A stretch of 33,295 nucleotides of DNA from Spirochaetales bacterium (GTDB taxonomy: Bacteria > Spirochaetota > Spirochaetia > SZUA-6 > JAFGRV01). Position 1 is the stretch's first letter; each line of letters opens with the position of its first letter. The position numbers were made by a program, and so were the translations under genes. Positions 16,121 to 23,072 of the stretch are shown here, in pieces. The notes under the pieces are model-generated. The model worked only from the letters and a program-made list of their open reading frames with translations, was not told where the DNA came from and ran no database searches. The stretch spans positions 1 through 33,295 of the forward strand of contig JAFGHO010000110.1 in the NCBI GenBank assembly GCA_016930085.1, given 5' to 3'.

Positions 16121-17233
16121 ATGGAAAGAGTGGATTGTGTCATTATCGGGGCCGGGGTGGTCGGTCTCGCTTTAGCGCGAAAACTTTCAGACCGGCTGAA
16201 CGATGTCGTCCTTGTCGAACAGCATGAAAGCTTTGGGAAGGAAACCTCGAGCCGTAACAGCGAAGTGATCCATGCGGGACTTTATTACCCGGAGGGGACA
16301 CTCAAGGCATCCCTGTGTGTCGAGGGAAACCGGCTTTTGTACGATTATTGCAGGGATTATAACATCCCCCACATGAAAACGGGAAAACTCGTTGTCGCCG
16401 TTCATGAAACCGACATTGGTGTTATCGAAACCCTCTTCAAACAGGGAAAAGAAAACGGGGCGGCCGGCCTTTCCCTCATTTCCGGAAGCGCTGCCGCGGG
16501 TTATGAAGCCTCCCTTTCGGTTGCCGGCGCCCTGGTTTCTCCCTCTACCGGTATCCTCGACACACATGCGCTCATGAAGTCGTTTCAGACTTGCGCGGAA
16601 GAAAGGGGGGCGATGTGCGCGTACGGTTGTCAGGTGCGGGGGATCTCCGGAAGCGGAGGGGATGGGTATATCGTCGAAATTCTCGATGCCGATGCTCGCG
16701 TCATGACGCTGGAGACGGAGATACTCATCAACAGCGCCGGACTTTCCTCCGACAGGATAGCTTCGATGGCGGGAATCGATATCGATGATGCCGGTTACCG
16801 GATTCATTATTCAAAGGGCGAATATTTCAGGATTAATGGGTTTCCTCCGTGGACGATGAAGCATCTGGTTTATCCGCCGCCGGGACGTACGAGTTTAGGC
16901 ATCCATACGGTGATCGATCTCCAGGGCCGGCTCAAACTCGGGCCCAATGCCTTCTATGTGAATGATATCGCCTATGACGTCGAGCCTTCGCATCTTGAGG
17001 AGTTTCACGAATCGGTAAAAACATTTCTTCCGTTTATCGAAAAAAAGGATCTCTCACCCGATATGGCGGGAATACGCGCGAAGCTGCAGAAACCGGGTGA
17101 CGGATTCAGGGATTTCGTCATTTGTCATGAAACCGGACGCGGAATGCCCGGTTTTATCAATCTCATCGGTATAGAATCACCCGGCCTGACAAGCTGTCTG
17201 GCTATCGCGGATCATGTGGCGAATATGCTCTGA
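16121..17233 (+). CDS. LhgO-like FAD-dependent L-2-hydroxyglutarate oxidase/dehydrogenase
   Basis: A 370-residue DAO-type flavoprotein resembling LhgO, which oxidises L-2-hydroxyglutarate to 2-oxoglutarate and passes electrons to the membrane quinone pool. The Rossmann motif GAGVVGLALA lies at 10-19 with the acidic end VEQHE near 33. The LhgO-type SSRNSEVIHAGLYYP at about 43-57 is diagnostic, as are INSAGLSSD near 206, HYSKGEYF near 230 and VYPPPG near 250. The ending GIESPGLTSCLAIA closes the FAD site. No convincing Shine-Dalgarno precedes the ATG, and the 85-bp gap after the GH57 gene contains an inverted repeat (TTCGTA...TACGAA), so regulation may be separate. Glycerol-3-phosphate dehydrogenase-like activity is the main alternative. 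Confidence 0.85.
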   Translation: MERVDCVIIGAGVVGLALARKLSDRLNDVVLVEQHESFGKETSSRNSEVIHAGLYYPEGTLKASLCVEGNRLLYDYCRDYNIPHMKTGKLVVAVHETDIGVIETLFKQGKENGAAGLSLISGSAAAGYEASLSVAGALVSPSTGILDTHALMKSFQTCAEERGAMCAYGCQVRGISGSGGDGYIVEILDADARVMTLETEILINSAGLSSDRIASMAGIDIDDAGYRIHYSKGEYFRINGFPPWTMKHLVYPPPGRTSLGIHTVIDLQGRLKLGPNAFYVNDIAYDVEPSHLEEFHESVKTFLPFIEKKDLSPDMAGIRAKLQKPGDGFRDFVICHETGRGMPGFINLIGIESPGLTSCLAIADHVANML

Positions 17234-17237
17234 TGTA

Positions 17238-17266
17238 TTGAATTGCCGGCCGGTATGTCTTATAGT
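17238..17266 (+). promoter_or_regulatory. Predicted promoter of the tandem PilZ gene
   Basis: TTGAAT (17238-17243), a 17-bp spacer and TATAGT (17261-17266) match sigma-70-type promoters. The predicted start near 17273 lies just upstream of a GGGAGG ribosome-binding site (17279-17284). This favours GTG 17292 over ATG 17277 as the start. Confidence 0.5.
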
Positions 17267-17291
17267 TAAGGACAGGATGGGAGGATATGTT

Positions 17292-17936
17292 GTGGAAGAA
17301 AAGAGGCAATATCCACGGGTCGCAGTCAATACGACAATCGATATAAAAGATAATTTCAGGGCGGTCATCAAGGACGTCAGTGAAAACGGAATTCGTATGG
17401 TATTCGATAAAGTACTCCCGGATGAAGATATTCTGCTTTTCGTCCCGCTTTTTAATGAAGAAAGAATATGTATGGAAGCGAAGGTCATCTGGAAAAAGGA
17501 AGCGGTGGAGAACGAGGTCGAATACGGACTCAGTATCGTCTCGATAAGTGACATTGACAAAATCAAATTGAAGCGGTTCATCGATGAAAAGCTTTCGGCG
17601 GGAGATGATTTCGAGGAAAAGAGAAGATGCGGCCGGGCGGATCTCAATATCGTCGTGAATTATGCCATCAAGACCAATGCCGTTACAAAGAATATCAACA
17701 AGAACGGCATCTGCATCATTACAGAAGAAATGCTTCCGGAGGGTGTCATTATCATGCTCATTATTTTTATACCGGAGAAGGTCAGTATAAAGGCCTATGG
17801 GAAGGTCGCCTGGAGCAGGGAGGTGAAATCCGGTAAGTTCGAAAGCGGGATCGAGTTCTGGGAAATTCGCAGAAGCGACAGGGAAGACCTTGAAAAATAT
17901 ATCGAAACGACATCGAATATCGGCAACAAGGTATAG
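17292..17936 (+). CDS. Tandem PilZ-domain protein (putative c-di-GMP receptor)
   Basis: A 214-residue protein made of two PilZ domains, which bind cyclic di-GMP. Domain 1 (about 5-100) has RQYPR (R5, R9) and DVSENG (28-33), the full RxxxR...D/NxSxxG signature. Domain 2 (about 111-205) has RRCGR (R111, R115) but NINKNG (134-139), in which the conserved serine is replaced by asparagine. Domain 1 should bind the nucleotide; domain 2 may be weakened or structural. No output or transmembrane domain is present, so it probably acts by protein contact. GTG at 17292 is chosen because GGGAGG lies 7 nt upstream and the promoter predicts a start near 17273; ATG 17277 would add five residues. Confidence 0.85.
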   Translation: MEEKRQYPRVAVNTTIDIKDNFRAVIKDVSENGIRMVFDKVLPDEDILLFVPLFNEERICMEAKVIWKKEAVENEVEYGLSIVSISDIDKIKLKRFIDEKLSAGDDFEEKRRCGRADLNIVVNYAIKTNAVTKNINKNGICIITEEMLPEGVIIMLIIFIPEKVSIKAYGKVAWSREVKSGKFESGIEFWEIRRSDREDLEKYIETTSNIGNKV

Positions 17937-17952
17937 CGGTCCATCGGTTTAC

Positions 17953-18633
17953 ATGATAATAAAAACAGGCATATTTATATTGGTTTTCGGATTGGGAAGC
18001 CCCATGATAAGCGCCGAAGAAATCCTGACGTACCGGGTCGTCACCGGAAAAAAAGAGGAGTTCGAATCATACCGCATCAAAAAGACGGAACAAGGATATA
18101 CGATTACGTGCGGGGATATTATTTCCCGTTTCGACAACAATTACTCCCAGATTTATTGGAAATATACCGATTCGAAATCGGGACACGATTTTTGCGCCGA
18201 AAGAAGGGGAAAGGTCATTGTCCTTTACGGGATATTCAAGGGAAAACGGATAAAAAAGGAATATACCATCGAAAACGGGCAGTGGACCCAGAGCGCTCAT
18301 TTTTCACTTGATCCTTTCATACGGTCGACGCTCGGCAATACACGATTCTGGTTTATCAGCCCTCACGATCTCGCTATTTTGGAAATCGAGGCAAAAAAAC
18401 TCGAATACGAACAAATGACGATCGGCGATAAAAAAGAAACACTTCTCAACGTGAGGATACGTCCGACCGGTTTTGCCGGTAATTTCTGGCATGGCGATTA
18501 CTGGTTCCGAAAGAAAGACTCCCTCTTTGTCCGATACCGGGCCGTTCACGGACCGCCGGGAACCCCCCCGACGATCAAGGAAATAGAGTCGAATCGATCC
18601 GGGCCGGTTGACAGGATGATCCCCGTCGAATAA
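17953..18633 (+). CDS. Exported protein of unknown function
   Basis: I do not recognise this 226-residue protein. It begins with a signal peptide (about 1-21, ending SPMISA before EE), so it should be periplasmic or exported; there is no lipobox. The mature part is rich in beta-strand-like alternation (YRIKKTEQGYTITC, WKYTDSKSGHDFCAE) and contains HGDYWFRKKDSLFVRY near residue 180. The frame stays open upstream into the PilZ gene, but the ATG at 17953 is the first that gives a signal peptide. It lies 16 bp after the PilZ stop, so the two are probably co-transcribed. No catalytic motif is evident. Confidence 0.75.
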   Translation: MIIKTGIFILVFGLGSPMISAEEILTYRVVTGKKEEFESYRIKKTEQGYTITCGDIISRFDNNYSQIYWKYTDSKSGHDFCAERRGKVIVLYGIFKGKRIKKEYTIENGQWTQSAHFSLDPFIRSTLGNTRFWFISPHDLAILEIEAKKLEYEQMTIGDKKETLLNVRIRPTGFAGNFWHGDYWFRKKDSLFVRYRAVHGPPGTPPTIKEIESNRSGPVDRMIPVE

Positions 18634-18728
18634 AGTAAAAACCTGATACCTTGCTTGCTTGCCGCAATGCCGCCCCGTGATTCCGGAGGTGGGGACGGTT
18701 TTCAATAAAGGCAGGAAGGAAATATCGT

Positions 18729-19892
18729 ATGATGCTGGAAGTGTATCTGGTTGTCGCCGCATTCATCTGCCTCTTTTTTCTTCTGCTTTCACTGAAAAAC
18801 AGCGCGACTCTCAAACAATATTCTTCCTCACCGCATCGCGCTTCAGGGCCTAAAGTGTCGATTATTATCCCGGCCAGGAATGAAGCATCGAATATCGGGC
18901 GATGCCTCGATTCACTGCTTTGCCAGAATTATAAAAACTATGAGGTGCTGGTCATCGATGACAATTCAACGGACGCCACATGGCAGATAATGAAGGTGTA
19001 CCGGAGTAAATCCGATAAAATAAGGATTTACATGGGGTTGCCCCTCGAAGAGGGATGGAACGGCAAGCAGTATGCCTGCCAGCAGCTTGCCGAAAAAGCC
19101 GACGGCGATATACTGGTGTTTACCGACGCCGATACCGTTCATTTTCCTGCGAGTATACGGTGGCTGGTCGATACCATGGAGCATCATCAAGCCGGCTTCA
19201 TGTCAGGCTATCTTTATCATGAAATCGGGTCGATCGGCGAAGCCGTAGTGGTTCCCTCCATGTACATCATGACCGCCCTGCTGATGCCGTTATGGCTGAT
19301 CCCGGAGAAAAACAATCCCGCCCTTTCATTCGGTATCGGGCAGCTTCTGGTCTGCCGAAGGCAATCATTTGATGCGGTCGGAGGATTCGGGCAATGCAGG
19401 GATTCTGTTGTCGAAGACATGTCCCTGGCACGGCTTATGAAAGCACAGGGATATAAATGTGTATTCCTCGACGCGAAAGAATATATTCGCTGCAGAATGT
19501 ACACCTCTTTCGGTTCGGCATTCAGGGGGTTTTCCAAAAACCTGTACGGCGCCCTGCATCAGAACCCGGCCTTTTTTTGCGGTCTTTTTTTCGTTATTGC
19601 CGGTATCGTCGAGTTTCCCTTTCTCCATTTTCTGGATGTGCTTTTGAATGGAAACGGCAATATACTGCTCGCGGGCTTGCCCGTGATATTGTTTTTCTCG
19701 ACATGGCACCTCACCATTACGGACAGGAAACTGAATCCCCTTATTTCACTCCTCTATCCCGTCCTGTTTGTGAATATTATGGCCATTGCGCTGATTTCTT
19801 TTATGAAAACCGGATTGGGAAAGGGAGTCGAATGGAAAGGGCGGCTCGTCGGGTGCCATACAAAAACTTCCGGAGGAGAGAAAAAGCCTTGA
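18729..19892 (+). CDS. Membrane-bound family 2 glycosyltransferase (CrtQ/HpnI-like)
   Basis: A 387-residue GT2 enzyme that transfers a sugar from a nucleotide donor. An N-terminal helix (about 5-22) anchors it. The GT-A domain follows with VSIIIPARNEASNI (43-56), LVIDDNSTDATW (74-85), the metal-binding TDADT (132-136) and VVED (227-230, catalytic base region), then RGFSKN (266-271). Three C-terminal hydrophobic stretches (about 285-305, 318-330, 340-360) give a membrane topology like CrtQ of staphyloxanthin synthesis and hopanoid-type transferases, so a lipid acceptor is likely. AAGGA lies about 9 nt before the ATG. The gene overlaps the acyltransferase gene by TTGA, suggesting that the two enzymes build one glycolipid. 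Confidence 0.85.
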   Translation: MMLEVYLVVAAFICLFFLLLSLKNSATLKQYSSSPHRASGPKVSIIIPARNEASNIGRCLDSLLCQNYKNYEVLVIDDNSTDATWQIMKVYRSKSDKIRIYMGLPLEEGWNGKQYACQQLAEKADGDILVFTDADTVHFPASIRWLVDTMEHHQAGFMSGYLYHEIGSIGEAVVVPSMYIMTALLMPLWLIPEKNNPALSFGIGQLLVCRRQSFDAVGGFGQCRDSVVEDMSLARLMKAQGYKCVFLDAKEYIRCRMYTSFGSAFRGFSKNLYGALHQNPAFFCGLFFVIAGIVEFPFLHFLDVLLNGNGNILLAGLPVILFFSTWHLTITDRKLNPLISLLYPVLFVNIMAIALISFMKTGLGKGVEWKGRLVGCHTKTSGGEKKP

Positions 19893-20578
19893 AAAAGCGT
19901 TTTTATGAACCACGCTTTTCACTATCCTCCCGGTGTATATTCTGGTTTACCCTCTTTGCCGTTATCATCTTTGATATCATTGTCGGCAGGTTCAAGGTGA
20001 GGGGAAGGGAGAACCTCCTGAAAGTACGGCGGGGCGGGGCTTTTCTTGTCTCCAATCACACAATGTATCTGGATCCGGCTTTTATCGCCCATGCGATAGC
20101 CCCGCGCCGGACATGTTTTACGGCAATGGAAGAAACCTTTCGGAGAAAATGCATCGGGCCGTATATCAGAAGCCTGGGGGCCTTTCCCGTCTCGCAGACC
20201 ATGCCTGCCAATCTCCTCATTGATGCCGTCAAGGGTGCATTCGGCCGCAACTGGTTTGTCCATTTTTTCCCCGAAGGGGAACTCGATATTCTCGATCCCT
20301 CGGTAAGAGAATTCAAAAGGGGGGTGTTTTTCCTTGCCGTTCTCCTCGATAAACCGGTGATTCCCGTTGCCGTCATCACGAAACCGAGACGAGCGTTTTC
20401 GGATGTATTGAACATATATTTATCCAGGATCGAAATCGTCATCGGGAAACCACTCTTTCCACGGGCGTTCGGAAAACCCGGCGGAAGCAGAAAAGACCGG
20501 GTCACAATGATGCAACATCATGCGCGGCATTTGATCGAGCATGAAATAAACAGAAGGCGCCGTGAGATGTTCAACTGA
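19889..20578 (+). CDS. PlsC-type 1-acylglycerol-phosphate acyltransferase family protein
   Basis: A 229-residue acyltransferase of the PlsC/LPLAT fold that esterifies an acyl group onto a hydroxyl. The catalytic HX4D motif is NHTMYLD (H57, D62), the substrate motif is FPEGE (127-131), and VIPVAV marks the third block. One N-terminal membrane segment lies at about 16-34. The start is probably TTG at 19889, forming TTGA with the upstream stop and preceded by GGAGGAG ten bases away; ATG at 19832, with a good AAGGGAG, would add 19 residues. Pairing with a CrtQ-like transferase recalls CrtO/CrtQ in staphyloxanthin synthesis, so the acceptor may be a sugar on a lipid rather than lysophosphatidate. 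No carotenoid genes are in the window. Confidence 0.83.
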   Translation: MKKRFYEPRFSLSSRCIFWFTLFAVIIFDIIVGRFKVRGRENLLKVRRGGAFLVSNHTMYLDPAFIAHAIAPRRTCFTAMEETFRRKCIGPYIRSLGAFPVSQTMPANLLIDAVKGAFGRNWFVHFFPEGELDILDPSVREFKRGVFFLAVLLDKPVIPVAVITKPRRAFSDVLNIYLSRIEIVIGKPLFPRAFGKPGGSRKDRVTMMQHHARHLIEHEINRRRREMFN

Positions 20579-20639
20579 CGGATTTTTCGAAGAAACCGCT
20601 GAAGCGGTCGGGAAATCTACCTTAATGTTTGGTCTCGCC

Positions 20640-20667
20640 TTGACAAACCCCGGGTGAGCACTATACT
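20640..20667 (+). promoter_or_regulatory. Strong predicted promoter of the XpaC-like/CXXX-tail/radical SAM cluster
   Basis: TTGACA (20640-20645, perfect -35), a 16-bp spacer and TATACT (20662-20667). The expected start near 20674 leaves a leader of about 8 nt before the ATG at 20682, with no room for a normal Shine-Dalgarno. Confidence 0.65.
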
Positions 20668-20681
20668 TTTTGGTAAGTTAT

Positions 20682-21317
20682 ATGAACAAAAAAAATCTTT
20701 TATTGCTTTACGCGAGATCGAATCTCAATATAGTTCTGTCATTGAGCACTGTTGTTCTCATCGTCGTCTCTATTTCCGTATTTACCGGTTTGTTGAGGAT
20801 TTTCATGCCTTTGATTATTTTCTTTTTTTATATTTTTATCAGTTTTTTTATCCTGCTCGGAAGGCGGGGTGCACAGGAAATTCTTTCCGAAGCGGATGAA
20901 GACAGACGAAGGCATGTCGGGAAGGTAATCACCCGTTACCGGGAAATGCGGGACAGGATTTCCTTTTTGAGAATCGGGAATGAAGAAATCGGCAAGACGC
21001 TCGAGTATTTCCTCCTTGTCTCCGGCAACTACCTGAACAAATGCAGGGAACTCTCGACATATTCGCCGCAAGCCAACGCGAAAATAGAAGAGGTACTCGG
21101 TGTCTGCCAGAATTACCTTGAAGAATATGACCAGCAGTTGACGGGAAAACGGTATGGAATAGAGGATAACGATAATCTTGACGAATACACGGCGAAAACG
21201 GTCGATATCATCAGGAAGGCGGGCGAATGTATCGAGGAAAATATCGAAGAGGAACTCGTCGGACTTACCAGGAAAGAAAAAATGGAAATAATCGAGGAAA
21301 TGAATGACGAGGAGTGA
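20682..21317 (+). CDS. XpaC-like membrane protein (two helices plus helical domain)
   Basis: A 211-residue protein with two adjacent membrane helices (about 17-37 and 40-59), then a charged, all-helical cytoplasmic domain. The domain's order (VGKVITRYREMRDRI, LEYFLLVSGNYLNKCREL, KIEEVLGVCQNYLEEYDQQL, DIIRKAGECIEENIEEE) resembles XpaC, the 5-bromo-4-chloroindolyl phosphate hydrolysis family. The real biochemical function of that family is unclear and members are often near TelA. I see no catalytic motif, and similarity by eye is moderate. The ATG at 20682 is preferred to TTG 20670. It has its own strong promoter and is first in line before the CXXX-tail gene (117-bp gap), so it may belong to the same unit. 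Confidence 0.55.
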   Translation: MNKKNLLLLYARSNLNIVLSLSTVVLIVVSISVFTGLLRIFMPLIIFFFYIFISFFILLGRRGAQEILSEADEDRRRHVGKVITRYREMRDRISFLRIGNEEIGKTLEYFLLVSGNYLNKCRELSTYSPQANAKIEEVLGVCQNYLEEYDQQLTGKRYGIEDNDNLDEYTAKTVDIIRKAGECIEENIEEELVGLTRKEKMEIIEEMNDEE

Positions 21318-21363
21318 TTATTGATCGGGGCTAAATACAGCCGGTTCGGCCGGAAATAGATCA

Positions 21364-21391
21364 AAGGCCGGATCACCGGACAAACGGCCTT
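21364..21391. other. Inverted repeat between the XpaC-like and CXXX-tail genes
   Basis: AAGGCCG (21364-21370) and CGGCCTT (21385-21391) form a 7-bp stem around a 14-nt loop, flanked by further CCGG dyads. There is no T-run. It lies in the 117-bp gap upstream of the CXXX-tail gene and may tune expression between genes. Confidence 0.45.
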
Positions 21392-21434
21392 CCGGCGGTA
21401 CCGGATGAGGCGATATCACCAGGGGGATGTGCTT

Positions 21435-23072
21435 ATGAAAAGAACGGTTGTGATCCTGCTTGCGGCTTTCTGCGTTTGCAATCTCTATTGCCTTCAGGCG
21501 GATCTTGAATCGGTAGAGATAGATTGCGTTATCCGGCCGGACGGCAACGCGGACGTTTTTTACCGCCTGCAGTGGCATGCGAGCGGGGGTGAAATGCACG
21601 GGTTCTATTTTGAGGGCATGGCGGCGGACCCCTATTTTAATATGGATCGCTGTTTCGCGGACCTCGATACCGGCGAACGGGTTCCCCTCGAGATAGACGA
21701 GTTGAGGTCGAGGTATTACGATGTGATCCTGGGAGACGGCAAGGGATTCAGCGGCCGCGCCTATTATTTTATCAATTACGGAGCGGATTTTGCCGGATAT
21801 GGATGTATCGGTTATACCGATTCGGAAGAGTTCGGCAGGCTTTTCTACTTCGACTGGGCGCCGGTCCAGTGGGATGAATCCCTCCTTCACAGAACAGTAA
21901 GAATCGTCCTTCCCGTCATTGTCTCAACCGATGAGGTCGATGACGAGACGATCGGATCGATCAACTTCCGTACCGAACCATTTGTCAACAAACAGAATAA
22001 AATCGATTACTTCGGCGTTCCCGGCGATGACGGAAGACATTATCTTACCGTCCGGTTTCATCAGGACGATGTGCCGGGGATGGCGGCACAGCGGATCCAA
22101 TTCTATATCGATGCCGCGGCCGTCCCGATGGAAGAAGGGGTTCTTTCCGTTCATTCCCCGGAAACAAGCGGCCGGAACGAGGAAGTGGTGACGGAAGATA
22201 TCGAAAGGCAATCCACGGAGTACATCGAGCCCGCCGATGATACGCGTATCATGTTTATCGTGGTGATAGGAGTATCGGTGGCGTTCGCGGTTCTGATCGC
22301 GATCAGAAAATCGGTCGGATTCGAGGGCGTCACAGAAAGGGTCGAAAATATACGGTGGGCGGGGGAAAACTGGATACCGCCGAAACTTATCGTCGGGTCA
22401 TATCAGGTGAAGGGGAAAATCGTCAAGGACCTTCATCCCATCGAGGTCGCCCTGCTGCTGGAGATGCCCCTGCCCAAGATAGTGGCGATTATGCTGGACG
22501 GATTGAAGCGGCAGGGTATCATCGAAATAGACTCCGAAGATCCGCTTCGAATACGTATCGTCTCCGCCCGGAAGGCGGAGCATGAATATGAGGAACTCTT
22601 TCTGCGGGCTTTCGATACGAAAGGGAATGTGCTTTCCGGTGTGCTTTCCGATTTTTTCGAAAAACTCCTCGTAGCGCTTCAGGAAAAAATTTGGGATTGC
22701 GACCTTGAGGCAATGAAAGAATACTACACAAAGAAACTGGAATCGGAATCCGAAACGGAAAAAGGCCTGACCGGCCCCTATTACCATTACTGGTATTCAT
22801 ACTATCACATTTACCACCATACCGATGCCTACAGCCGGCTTCATCTGCCCGCCGGTCTCGATTCGGATTACAGGACGTTTATGGCATCATCTGCGTGCTT
22901 TACCGGGTGTTTTACCCCGCCCGCCGTCGCCGCAGGCGGCGGTGTCGACGCATGCTACTCAGCCTGTCATAATGCCTGTCATTCCGCCTGCCACTCGGCA
23001 TGCCATTCCGCCTGCCACTCCGCCTGCCATTCCGCCTGCCATTCGGCGTGTGTTTCCGGGGGCGCACATTGA
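21435..23072 (+). CDS. DUF2207-like membrane protein with C-terminal CXXX (Cys-His-Ser-Ala) repeat tail
   Basis: A 545-residue protein. Signal peptide (about 1-22), an extracytoplasmic beta-rich domain (23-268), one membrane helix (271-291), then a cytoplasmic part with a winged-helix-like segment (LHPIEVALLLEMPLPKIVAIM, 333-353). This order matches DUF2207 proteins. The tail is unusual: a Tyr/His-rich stretch (449-466), C488 and C492, then eight four-residue units from C507 (CYSA, CHNA, six CHSA) and a last C539. Typical DUF2207 proteins end in a Gly-rich tail instead. Single-pass topology puts the tail in the cytoplasm, where the adjacent radical SAM enzyme could act on it. The ATG has AGGGGG about 9 nt upstream and gives a clean signal peptide. 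Its stop overlaps the radical SAM start. Confidence 0.82.
   Translation: MKRTVVILLAAFCVCNLYCLQADLESVEIDCVIRPDGNADVFYRLQWHASGGEMHGFYFEGMAADPYFNMDRCFADLDTGERVPLEIDELRSRYYDVILGDGKGFSGRAYYFINYGADFAGYGCIGYTDSEEFGRLFYFDWAPVQWDESLLHRTVRIVLPVIVSTDEVDDETIGSINFRTEPFVNKQNKIDYFGVPGDDGRHYLTVRFHQDDVPGMAAQRIQFYIDAAAVPMEEGVLSVHSPETSGRNEEVVTEDIERQSTEYIEPADDTRIMFIVVIGVSVAFAVLIAIRKSVGFEGVTERVENIRWAGENWIPPKLIVGSYQVKGKIVKDLHPIEVALLLEMPLPKIVAIMLDGLKRQGIIEIDSEDPLRIRIVSARKAEHEYEELFLRAFDTKGNVLSGVLSDFFEKLLVALQEKIWDCDLEAMKEYYTKKLESESETEKGLTGPYYHYWYSYYHIYHHTDAYSRLHLPAGLDSDYRTFMASSACFTGCFTPPAVAAGGGVDACYSACHNACHSACHSACHSACHSACHSACHSACVSGGAH
22953..23048 (+). repeat. Eight 12-bp coding repeats (C-x-x-x units)
   Basis: Eight consecutive 12-bp units encode CYSA, CHNA and six CHSA, followed by one more Cys codon at 23049-23051. 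Third positions differ between units (CAT/CAC, TCC/TCG, GCC/GCA/GCG, TGT/TGC), while the Cys, Ser/Asn and Ala identities are kept. Confidence 0.93.

Noticed and set aside
22953-23051. Multi-haem cytochrome signature in the Cys-His tail
   Set aside because: Haem attachment needs CxxCH; the tail is CHxxCHxx with cysteines four apart, and it is predicted cytoplasmic.
23000-23068. Upstream extension of the radical SAM reading frame
   Set aside because: The extra residues (Arg/Pro/Leu/Phe-rich) are the frame-shifted shadow of the CHSA repeat and match no domain.
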